From positions 434,001-498,000 of the forward strand of contig NZ_WJYA01000005.1 in NCBI RefSeq assembly GCF_009709615.1: DNA of 64,000 bases. Reading direction: 5' to 3'. A program made the translations under genes and the position numbers. Positions 18,520-25,837 of the stretch are shown piece by piece. Position 1 is the first letter of the stretch; each line of letters begins with the position of its first letter. The notes beneath the pieces were generated by a model that did not search any database, had not been told where the DNA came from, and saw only the letters and a program-made list of their open reading frames with translations. This stretch comes from Winogradskyella ouciana. GTDB lineage: Bacteria > Bacteroidota > Bacteroidia > Flavobacteriales > Flavobacteriaceae.

Positions 18520-20325
18520 ATGAAAAAAATTCTTTTAAGCCTTTCTTGTATCGCTCTTGTATTCTCTTGTGGAGCAACAGAAAAGCCTAGTCAGAGTAAT
18601 AATAGCCCTATTGCTAAACCTAAAACAGAGTACTGGCAACAACATGTGGATTACCAAATGGAAATCGATATGGATGTCAATACCTTTCAATATAAAGGAA
18701 AACAGAAGTTGGTTTATACCAATAATTCACCATATGTATTAAACCGAGTGTATTATCACTTGTATTTTAATGCCTTTCAGCCTGGAAGCGAAATGGACGT
18801 ACGCTCTAGAACTATTGCAGATGCCGACCCAAGAGTAGGAGATCGTATCAGTAAACTTCAACCAAATGAAATTGGTTTTATAAAAGTTAATTCATTAAAG
18901 CAAAACGGCACAACAATTACGCACGAAACTGTCGGCACGGTATTAGAGGTGAAGTTGGCTCAGCCTATTCAACCAGGTGAAAAAGTGACTTTTGATATGG
19001 ATTTTGATGCTCAAGTCCCTGTTCAAATTCGTCGTTCTGGTAGAAACAACAAAGAAGGTGTTGCACTTTCCATGACGCAATGGTACCCGAAATTAGCAGA
19101 ATATGATGACGAAGGTTGGCATGCAGATCCATACATCGGAAGAGAATTCCATGGTGTTTGGGGAGATTTTGATGTGAAATTGACTATCGACAAAGATTAT
19201 GTTGTTGGCGGTACGGGTTATCTGAAAAATGAAACCAAGGCTAAAGGTGGTAAAAAAACCTTGCATTTTGAAGCTCCAAAAGTTCATGATTTTACTTGGG
19301 CTGCAGATCCAGATTTTATCCATGATACTTATGAAATGCCAAATGGTCCTAAACTGCATTTCTACTACAAAAAAGATCTAGAGCCTAAGTATCTTGAAAA
19401 TTGGAAGAAACTACAGCCAGACACTGCAAAATTAATGGATTTCTTTAGTGAAAATATTGGTGAATATCCTTACGACCAATATTCTGTTATACAAGGTGGA
19501 GATGGCGGTATGGAGTACGCCATGTGTACATTGATTACCGGTCAGCGAAGTTATGGAAGTTTACTCGGTGTTACAGCCCATGAGTTGGCTCATACATGGT
19601 TTCAATTCTTATTAGCTACTAACGAAGCAAAGCACGAGTGGATGGATGAAGGCTTTACAAGCTATATTTCTAATCTTGCTGAAAATGAACTGAATGAAAC
19701 CAAAAAAGATAATCCACAAGCTGGCTCTTATCGAAACTACATAGGATTAGCAAATTCGGGCTATGAACAACCATTGACTACACATGCCGATCGATATGCT
19801 TATAATCAAGTTTACGGAGCTGCTGCATATAGCAAGGGGGCTGTATTTATGGCACAACTTGGCTATGTTATTGGTGAAGACAATCTTAAGAAAACCATTA
19901 AAAAGTATTATGATGATTTTGCCTTTAAACATCCAAAACCAATGGATTTTATAAGAACAGCAGAACGTGTAACTGATTTTGAATTGGATTGGTACTTAAT
20001 AGATTTTGGCCAAACCACCAATACTATTGATTATGCTGTAAAATCGGTTGAGGGCAAATCCATTACTTTAGAACGTATCGGATTAATGCCAATGCCTATT
20101 GATTTGTCCGTAACCTATACAGACGGATCAACTGAAGAGTTTTATATTCCGTTACAAATGATGCGCGGAGAAAAACCAACATCAGCAACTATAATAGATG
20201 ATTGGGCTTGGGCAATACCAACCTACACTTTTGAAGCAAATAAGGCTGTTAAATCTGTTGAAATTGATCCTTCTCAGATGATGGCAGATGTAAAACGAGA
20301 AAATAATTCACTTACTTTAGAGTAA
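18520..20325 (+). CDS. M1 family metallopeptidase, lipoprotein
   Basis: 601 residues with lipobox LVFSCGA. The gluzincin motif HELAHTWFQ (about residue 353) is followed 18 residues later by the third zinc ligand in EWMDEGFTSY, and the exopeptidase loop reads GGMEYAM (about 329). An N-terminal saddle-like beta domain (YKGKQKLVYTNNSPYVLNRVYYHLYFNAF) precedes it. M1 enzymes remove N-terminal residues from peptides. Together with the S8 gene upstream it suggests periplasmic or surface protein breakdown. A terminator follows at 20347. Confidence 0.95.
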   Translation: MKKILLSLSCIALVFSCGATEKPSQSNNSPIAKPKTEYWQQHVDYQMEIDMDVNTFQYKGKQKLVYTNNSPYVLNRVYYHLYFNAFQPGSEMDVRSRTIADADPRVGDRISKLQPNEIGFIKVNSLKQNGTTITHETVGTVLEVKLAQPIQPGEKVTFDMDFDAQVPVQIRRSGRNNKEGVALSMTQWYPKLAEYDDEGWHADPYIGREFHGVWGDFDVKLTIDKDYVVGGTGYLKNETKAKGGKKTLHFEAPKVHDFTWAADPDFIHDTYEMPNGPKLHFYYKKDLEPKYLENWKKLQPDTAKLMDFFSENIGEYPYDQYSVIQGGDGGMEYAMCTLITGQRSYGSLLGVTAHELAHTWFQFLLATNEAKHEWMDEGFTSYISNLAENELNETKKDNPQAGSYRNYIGLANSGYEQPLTTHADRYAYNQVYGAAAYSKGAVFMAQLGYVIGEDNLKKTIKKYYDDFAFKHPKPMDFIRTAERVTDFELDWYLIDFGQTTNTIDYAVKSVEGKSITLERIGLMPMPIDLSVTYTDGSTEEFYIPLQMMRGEKPTSATIIDDWAWAIPTYTFEANKAVKSVEIDPSQMMADVKRENNSLTLE

Positions 20326-20346
20326 GCAATTATTCAAATAGATTAT

Positions 20347-20382
20347 GAAAACCATGTCTAATCGGCATGGTTTTCTATTTTT
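20347..20382 (+). terminator. Rho-independent terminator after the M1 peptidase
   Basis: GAAAACCATG (20347-20356) pairs perfectly with CATGGTTTTC (20366-20375), followed by TATTTTT. The T-tract overlaps the rnpA -7 element. Confidence 0.8.
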
Positions 20383-20383
20383 G
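20376..20383 (+). promoter_or_regulatory. -7 promoter element TATTTTTG for rnpA
   Basis: TATTTTTG ends 5 bp before the rnpA ATG, so transcription would begin near the start codon. It is embedded in the T-tract of the preceding terminator. Confidence 0.5.
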
Positions 20384-20388
20384 TTACG

Positions 20389-20766
20389 ATGCGATTTCAA
20401 TATTCTAAAAAAGATAAGCTAAAAAGTAAAAAACTCATTGAGCATTTGTTTAATGAAGGCAAATCTGTTACGGTTTATCCTCTACGTCTTATTTACCTTA
20501 AAACAGATTATAAAGATGGTAGCAAGCTCAAAACTGGTGTTTCAGTAAGTAAGCGCCTCCATAAAACTGCAGTGGCCAGAAACAGAATAAAACGTTTACT
20601 AAGAGAAGCTTATAGGCTGAATAAACCCTTATACTTTAACAATAGTTCAACATCTTATGCGTTTATGATTTTGTACCTTAGCAAGGATGGAACAACTTTT
20701 GATAAATTGAATGACAGTATAAAATTGTTATTTAAGAAATTCTTAGATAAAACCTCAGAATCATGA
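20389..20766 (+). CDS. rnpA: Ribonuclease P protein component
   Basis: 125 residues, normal for the family. This small basic protein assists the RNase P RNA in removing tRNA 5' leaders. The RNR signature is present (AVARNRIKRLLREAYR, about 62-77) together with KTGVSVSKRLHK. It overlaps the next gene, an S41 peptidase, by 4 bp (ATGA), so the two are translationally coupled. It is not beside rpmH or dnaA, unlike in many other bacteria. Confidence 0.95.
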   Translation: MRFQYSKKDKLKSKKLIEHLFNEGKSVTVYPLRLIYLKTDYKDGSKLKTGVSVSKRLHKTAVARNRIKRLLREAYRLNKPLYFNNSSTSYAFMILYLSKDGTTFDKLNDSIKLLFKKFLDKTSES

Positions 20767-22400
20767 AAAAATATCTACATAAAAAACTCATAATACCTGC
20801 TCTAGCTGTAATTATATTTTTCAGTACTACAGCATTTAAAAATGATTTTTTTGAAATAGCAAAGCAAATTGAAATCTTCACCACAATGTTTAAAGAGCTC
20901 AACATGAACTATGTTGACGAGACCAATCCTGGTGAGTTAATGGACACGGCTATTAAAAGCATGTTAGACGATTTAGATCCTTACACGCAGTTTTATAATG
21001 AGCAAGATGTTGAGGCTTCACGAATAAACAATGCTGGAGATTATACTGGTATTGGTGCCAAAGTACTCACGCTAAAAGATAAATTGGTTATAGTTGAGCC
21101 TTATAAAAACTACGCTGCGGACAAAGCCGGACTAAAAGCAGGTGATGAAATCATTAAAGTAGATAATGTTGTCGTAGCCGATTTTAAGGATGATGCTGCC
21201 AACCTGCTTCAAGGTGCAGCAGGTACTGAAGTTACCGTAACCTACAAACGACAAGGTAAAACCAATACAGTAAAAATCATTAGAGAATCACTTGAAATAA
21301 AAGCGGTTCCGCACTATTCAATGATTGATGATAAAACGGGCTACATTGTATTGAGAAAGTTTAATCAAAAAGCTTCAGCGGAAACACTTGGTGCGTTAAG
21401 AGCATTAAAAAATCAAGGAGCTACACAACTTATCCTCGACTTAAGAGGTAATCCTGGTGGCTTATTGCACGAGGCGGTAAATGTCACTAACATTTTTGTA
21501 CCTAAAGATCAGTTAGTGGTGACCACCAAATCTAAAGTTAAAAAATATAACAAAACCTATTATACAAAAAGAGATGCGATTGATACTGAAATTCCATTAG
21601 TAGTCTTGATAGATGGTAGCAGTGCTTCTGCCAGTGAAATTGTTTCTGGTGCCCTGCAAGATATGGATAGGGCAGTAGTGGTAGGTGCACGTAGCTTTGG
21701 TAAAGGATTGGTTCAACGTCCTAAACCTTTGACCTACGGAACACAAATGAAAATTACCATATCGAGATATTATACACCTTCTGGTCGTTGTATACAGGCT
21801 TTAGATTACTGGAATAGAGACGAGAACGGAAAAGCAACTCGTGTTAAAAAAGAAAATTACAATGCCTTTAAAACTCGCAACGGGCGCGATGTTTTTGATG
21901 GTGGCGGAGTACAGCCAGATGTTGAAATAGAGCTTTCTAAATTTACGCCAATAACCAAAGCGATTTTAAACGAAAATTTAGTCTTTAATTTTGCGACACA
22001 ATATTATTACGATAATAAGGTAGAGGATTTAAGCGCCTTTAAGTTATCTGATTCAGATTTCAATGCCTTTAAGGGGTATTTAAAAACCACTGGTTTTAAT
22101 TTTGAAACCAAAACAGAAAAAGCTTTGGAAGATGCGATATCTGTTGCTAATGAAGAAGAATTGAGTGGTGTTATAAATTCAGAAATAGATGATTTAAACA
22201 ATGCTTTAAAGGCTTATAAAACGAATGCTATTAATGCTAATAAGCCTCAATTAAAATCGTTGTTAACTGATGAAATTATTAAACGCTATTTCTATAGTGA
22301 AGGTTTGTATCAATATTATATCGCAAATAACCCTGAGATAAATAAAGCGGTTTCTATATTGAATGATACCAAGCAGTATACTAGCATTTTAGGTAAGTAA
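20763..22400 (+). CDS. S41 family C-terminal processing peptidase
   Basis: 545 residues. An N-terminal signal or anchor (LIIPALAVIIFFSTTAF) is followed by a PDZ domain at about 85-170 (GIGAKVLTLKDKLVIVEPYKNYAADKAGLKAGDEI) and the S41 catalytic domain: RGNPGGLL, the nucleophile Ser in DGSSASASEIVSGALQD (about 284) and Lys in GARSFGKGLVQ (about 313). The C-terminal 150 residues are charged and helical. The family cleaves near protein C-termini in the periplasm. It overlaps rnpA by 4 bp. Confidence 0.93.
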   Translation: MKKYLHKKLIIPALAVIIFFSTTAFKNDFFEIAKQIEIFTTMFKELNMNYVDETNPGELMDTAIKSMLDDLDPYTQFYNEQDVEASRINNAGDYTGIGAKVLTLKDKLVIVEPYKNYAADKAGLKAGDEIIKVDNVVVADFKDDAANLLQGAAGTEVTVTYKRQGKTNTVKIIRESLEIKAVPHYSMIDDKTGYIVLRKFNQKASAETLGALRALKNQGATQLILDLRGNPGGLLHEAVNVTNIFVPKDQLVVTTKSKVKKYNKTYYTKRDAIDTEIPLVVLIDGSSASASEIVSGALQDMDRAVVVGARSFGKGLVQRPKPLTYGTQMKITISRYYTPSGRCIQALDYWNRDENGKATRVKKENYNAFKTRNGRDVFDGGGVQPDVEIELSKFTPITKAILNENLVFNFATQYYYDNKVEDLSAFKLSDSDFNAFKGYLKTTGFNFETKTEKALEDAISVANEEELSGVINSEIDDLNNALKAYKTNAINANKPQLKSLLTDEIIKRYFYSEGLYQYYIANNPEINKAVSILNDTKQYTSILGK

Positions 22401-22485
22401 GAGCGCTCTATAAAAGCGTTTAAGAAAAAAATATCTATATTTAACACTAAGGAAATTTTCAATTAGTAAGAAAATTCTAGAAAAA

Positions 22486-23331
22486 ATGAAGTCCCTACTC
22501 GTTTTTATATGCCTATCCATTCAGTTTGCTTTTGCTCAAAAGGAGATTAAGCATCAGGTATATTTTTTAACGGATAAATACGAAATTCCTGAGACTGAAG
22601 AAAGTCGACTCCTCTTGTTTTTATCGGAAATTGAAAACATGGATATTCAGAAAATATCCATATACGGTTTTTGTGATGATAGAGGTAGTGATTCTTATAA
22701 CATGGTGTTGTCTCAACAGCGCGCAGATGCTATAAAAGAAGTGTTTTCTAACAATGAGTTTGATGAGTCCGTAATTACAAATGTGGATGGTAAGGGTGAA
22801 ATCCTTCTCAATGTTGTAAATGATAAGGATCTTTATAAAATTCGTGGACTTAACAGAAAGGTTGAAATTATAGTACAACCATATGATCCTCCTCGTGAAA
22901 AGGTAGAACAACCAAAAAAAGAAACTACTGAAGAACTACTAAGCGGTGAGCTTAAAGAAGGTGATAAAATTCAACTAGAAAATATTTTATTCCGCACGGG
23001 TTATAGTTACCTTACCAAGGAGTCAAAGGCTAAATTAGACGAAATCGCTAAAATTTTAGTAAAGCGAACAGATATTTATTTCAATATTGAAGGCCATGTA
23101 TGTTGTACCCACGGTGCACGAGATGCTATTGACCGAAAAACCAAAAAACGTAATTTATCCTTAGCAAGAGCTAAGACAGTTTACGATTATTTAGCAGAAA
23201 AAGGTGTAAAGCGCTATCGCATGAAGTTTGTTGGTCAACGAAGAAAATTTCCGCTTGGTGGTGAGCCGGAATTAGATAGACGTGTAGAAATCGTTGTGAC
23301 GCGTGTTATTAAACCCAAAACTTCTAACTAA
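22486..23331 (+). CDS. OmpA-family protein with two OmpA-like domains
   Basis: 281 residues with a Sec signal (to about FAFAQ). Two OmpA-like segments are visible. The N-terminal one (about 20-135) has IYGFCDDRGSDSYNMVLSQQRAD and ends GLNRKVEIIV. The C-terminal one (about 165-275) has LFRTGYSYLTKES, NIEGHVCC, NLSLARAKTVYDYL and ELDRRVEIVV. OmpA-like domains bind peptidoglycan. Tandem domains without a barrel suggest a periplasmic protein that bridges or senses the wall. The gene ends 4 bp inside the convergent GNAT gene, with no terminator. Confidence 0.85.
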   Translation: MKSLLVFICLSIQFAFAQKEIKHQVYFLTDKYEIPETEESRLLLFLSEIENMDIQKISIYGFCDDRGSDSYNMVLSQQRADAIKEVFSNNEFDESVITNVDGKGEILLNVVNDKDLYKIRGLNRKVEIIVQPYDPPREKVEQPKKETTEELLSGELKEGDKIQLENILFRTGYSYLTKESKAKLDEIAKILVKRTDIYFNIEGHVCCTHGARDAIDRKTKKRNLSLARAKTVYDYLAEKGVKRYRMKFVGQRRKFPLGGEPELDRRVEIVVTRVIKPKTSN

Positions 23332-23774
23332 GAAGATTTAATCATATTTATATGCGGAATGCCATCTTCTAGGTATTCCTCTCCCACTTCCTTAAAATTT
23401 AGATTGTTATAAAATCGCTTTAAATATATTTGGGCAGAAATTCTAATTTCAGATTCGTCGTAATAGTCTTTAATTGCTTGTATTGAAGCAGTCATTATAT
23501 TATAACCATACTTATATTGCCGAGCATTTTCTTTCACCACTACTCTACCTATACTGGCTTCATCGAAATAATCACCTGGTTTAAAAATACGTGTATAGGC
23601 CACTAATTTTCTATCTCTATAGCCTAATATATGTAGCGCTTTCTGATCTTTACCATCAATATCTTGATAGACACAATCTTGCTCTACCACAAACACTTCA
23701 CTACGTAATTGAAGTAGGTCGTAGAGCTCTTTAGTGTTTAATTCTTGAAATGTTTTTGTCTTTATTTCTAGCAT
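23328..23774 (-). CDS. GNAT family N-acetyltransferase (ElaA-like)
   Basis: 148 residues, close to ElaA length. The start FQELNTKELYDLLQLRSEVFVVEQDCVYQDIDGKDQ is typical of ElaA-type proteins, and the acetyl-CoA-binding part reads IGRVVVKENARQYKYGYNIMTASI. The substrate is unknown. It has its own TAATTTTG element 18 bp upstream. Its last bases overlap the convergent OmpA-family gene. Confidence 0.85.
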   Translation of the reverse strand: MLEIKTKTFQELNTKELYDLLQLRSEVFVVEQDCVYQDIDGKDQKALHILGYRDRKLVAYTRIFKPGDYFDEASIGRVVVKENARQYKYGYNIMTASIQAIKDYYDESEIRISAQIYLKRFYNNLNFKEVGEEYLEDGIPHINMIKSS

Positions 23775-23792
23775 AATTGTTTTTCAGCCTGA

Positions 23793-23800
23793 CAAAATTA
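23793..23800 (-). promoter_or_regulatory. -7 promoter element TAATTTTG for the GNAT gene
   Basis: Minus-strand TAATTTTG matches TAnnTTTG, 18 bp before the ATG at 23774. It lies in the 27-bp gap to the CDF gene. Confidence 0.5.
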
Positions 23801-23801
23801 A

Positions 23802-24716
23802 TTAGTCTTGTACAATTACATCCTTGGTATCACATTTTCCAAATTCTGGTTGAATATTAATATGATTAATTTCGTACTTGTGATAGACCAGTTCTTCAAT
23901 TTCATCTAAAATGGTGTCAAATTCAGATAAGGTAATATTCTTATTAAAATCTATATGAGCCTCGAGATGAATTTCTTCTTCATTCAATTGCCAGATATGA
24001 ACATGATGAACATTTTTAATTGTATCTATGGTTTGAATATCTTTAACGATAGAATCAACAGAAGTAGACTCTGGCGTAAATAACATTAGGACTCTAAATG
24101 AGTCTTTTAATAAGTTCCATCCCATCACAATAAGATAAATGGATATAGCAAAGGTTAACACACTGTCTATCCACCAAATCTGATAAAACTTCATTAACAA
24201 TCCACCCACTAAAACTGCAACGCTTGCCATCATATCGGTTAAAAGATGAAGGTAGGCGCTTTTCATATTCATGTTATCACCTGCATTCTTTTTTAGCAAT
24301 AAGACGCTAAATCCATTACCTAAAATAGCGATAACAGAAAGCCAAATCACAAGGTTAGATTCTATTTGCTGTGGATTTTTAAAACGCTCAACAGCTTCAA
24401 ATATTAAAAGTATAGCTATAATAATAAGTGTAGCCGCATTAATGAAAGCCGCTAGGATTTCCGCACGTTTATATCCAAAAGTACGTTTTAGTGAGGCTTT
24501 TTGTCTAACTAACTTATTCGCAATTAAACTTATAATCAAAGAGACAACATCACTTAAATTATGGAGCGCATCACTAAGCAAGGCCAAACTACCTGAAATT
24601 AAACCACCTACAACCTGAGCGACTGTAATAACAATATTGAGAAGTATGGAAATAAACAGATTACGACCATTTAGATCGTGGTTATGGGAATGTTTATGAG
24701 CGTGCGAGTGACCCAT
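23802..24716 (-). CDS. Cation diffusion facilitator (CDF) metal exporter
   Basis: 304 residues. The N-terminus is His-rich (MGHSHAHKHSHNHD), typical of CzcD/ZitB-like zinc exporters. Six membrane helices follow; the transport-site motifs are LLSDALHNLSDVVSL (about 48-62) and HLLTDMMASVAVL (about 157-169), giving the HD-HD/DD-type zinc site. A C-terminal cytoplasmic domain begins near VKDIQTIDTIKNVHHVHIWQL. It probably expels zinc or a related divalent metal. Its ATG follows the rpiB stop codon with no gap. Confidence 0.92.
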   Translation of the reverse strand: MGHSHAHKHSHNHDLNGRNLFISILLNIVITVAQVVGGLISGSLALLSDALHNLSDVVSLIISLIANKLVRQKASLKRTFGYKRAEILAAFINAATLIIIAILLIFEAVERFKNPQQIESNLVIWLSVIAILGNGFSVLLLKKNAGDNMNMKSAYLHLLTDMMASVAVLVGGLLMKFYQIWWIDSVLTFAISIYLIVMGWNLLKDSFRVLMLFTPESTSVDSIVKDIQTIDTIKNVHHVHIWQLNEEEIHLEAHIDFNKNITLSEFDTILDEIEELVYHKYEINHINIQPEFGKCDTKDVIVQD

Positions 24717-25151
24717 TTAACAGGATAACGGAATCTTATCCACACGTTTTTGGTGACGACCACCTTCAAACTCAGTATTTAAAAAAGTATCTACCATTTT
24801 AATAGCTTGTGGAACAGATGTAAAACGTGCTGGAATACATATAATATTAGCATTATTATGTTGTCTAGTTAATTCTGTGATTTCTTTTGTCCAACACACA
24901 CCAGCTCTTACGTTTTGATATTTATTTGCCGTCATAGCTACACCATTAGCACTACCACAAATTAAAATTCCAAAATCCACTTTTTTATCGTTAACATCCT
25001 TAGCTACAGGATGCACAAAATCAGGGTAATCTACACTATCCGTAGAATCGGTACCATAGTTGGTAACGACATGTTCTTTAGTTTGTAAGTATTTTAAAAT
25101 TTCTAGCTTGTATTCTGGACCTGCATGGTCGTTTCCTATTGAGATGTTCAT
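24717..25151 (-). CDS. rpiB: Ribose-5-phosphate isomerase B
   Basis: 144 residues, normal for RpiB, which interconverts ribose 5-phosphate and ribulose 5-phosphate in the pentose phosphate pathway. The start GNDHAGPEYKLEI holds the phosphate-binding Asp-His, and the active-site Cys is in ICGSANGVAMTANK, followed by RAGVCW and HNNANIICIPAR. Most RpiB read GTGIG where this has GSANG. It abuts the CDF exporter directly and is probably cotranscribed with it. Confidence 0.95.
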   Translation of the reverse strand: MNISIGNDHAGPEYKLEILKYLQTKEHVVTNYGTDSTDSVDYPDFVHPVAKDVNDKKVDFGILICGSANGVAMTANKYQNVRAGVCWTKEITELTRQHNNANIICIPARFTSVPQAIKMVDTFLNTEFEGGRHQKRVDKIPLSC

Positions 25152-25158
25152 ATTTTTA

Positions 25159-25187
25159 TGTCATTGCGAGCGAAGTGCGGCAATCCC
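25159..25187. repeat. Short dispersed repeat (GTCATTGCGAGCGAAGTGCG type)
   Basis: A GC-richer island in very AT-rich DNA, of the GTCATTGCGAG...GCAATCC kind that is widely scattered between genes in Bacteroidota genomes. I see one good copy in this window. Confidence 0.5.
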
Positions 25188-25413
25188 ATAATTATGGAGA
25201 TTAATTTCTTAGCTCTGGATTACTAATCTTATCTTTCAACAAAGTTACAAATAATAAAAACTGGTTAATAGTAATACTCATTACTTGTTAATAACTGTTC
25301 ACAAGTCTTGAAAACAAAAATTAGGATTATTCATTTAATTTTTTAAACCAAAATAGCATTTATATAACCTAATTTTTTAATCCTTTTTTTGGAGTGAATT
25401 TATAAACAGCCTT

Positions 25414-25431
25414 TTTGTTCAAATGAACAAA
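25414..25431. promoter_or_regulatory. Palindrome in the rnr upstream region
   Basis: TTTGTTCA and TGAACAAA are perfect 8-bp arms with a 2-bp centre, the form of a dimeric regulator site. No regulator gene is adjacent. Confidence 0.35.
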
Positions 25432-25717
25432 TTTTTACTCAAAACATATCAGTTAATTCTATTAACATAGATTATTAACAGTTGTTGATAGCTTTTTTGT
25501 TTAGCTTATAAATGAAGCTTTTACATGTAAATTTAGTGTTAACTAAACCGTAATAAATTGTAAACTACAACAAATCAAAATAAAACTTAAAAAAGTTATA
25601 CTAGCTATTAACAGACTATAATAACCATCATTTTATTTTTTAAATTTTAAAAGAAAAATGATGATATGTATATATATGTTGATAAGTGATTTTTTTATTA
25701 ATTTAACCTTTACTAAA

Positions 25718-25738
25718 CACTATTAAAATTTAATAGTG
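25718..25738. promoter_or_regulatory. Perfect palindrome abutting the rnr -7 element (candidate operator)
   Basis: CACTATTAAA and TTTAATAGTG are 10-bp perfect arms around one A. The right end touches the -7 element at 25739, so the palindrome fills the -33/-7 spacer, where a bound dimer would block RNA polymerase. Confidence 0.5.
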
Positions 25739-25746
25739 TAGCTTTG
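25739..25746 (+). promoter_or_regulatory. -7 promoter element TAGCTTTG for rnr
   Basis: TAGCTTTG matches TAnnTTTG and is followed by an unusually long leader of about 85 bp to the rnr ATG. Confidence 0.5.
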
Positions 25747-25837
25747 CACAAAACTTAATATCTTCACTTCCACCTATATTGAGTTTTAAATGAAGAATTC
25801 CTAACACTTTTAGGAAACGAATATGATTACAAATTAA

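Larger units (their letters stand above)
25152..25837. other. 686-bp AT-rich non-coding region upstream of rnr
   Basis: No convincing gene is present. The left edge holds a dispersed repeat (25159-25187). Further in are an 18-bp palindrome at 25414-25431 (TTTGTTCA / TGAACAAA), an imperfect inverted repeat at 25626-25663 (CATCATTTT / AAAATGATG arms), and the perfect palindrome plus promoter element at 25718-25746. TTAAC/GTTAA words recur through it. The length is exceptional for this compact window. Confidence 0.7.

Noticed and set aside
25152..25837. Possible origin of replication in the AT-rich gap
   Set aside because: Only weak DnaA-box-like words (such as TGTTGATAA) were seen, not a cluster of TTATCCACA, and no dnaA is adjacent. 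It needs genome GC skew to revive.
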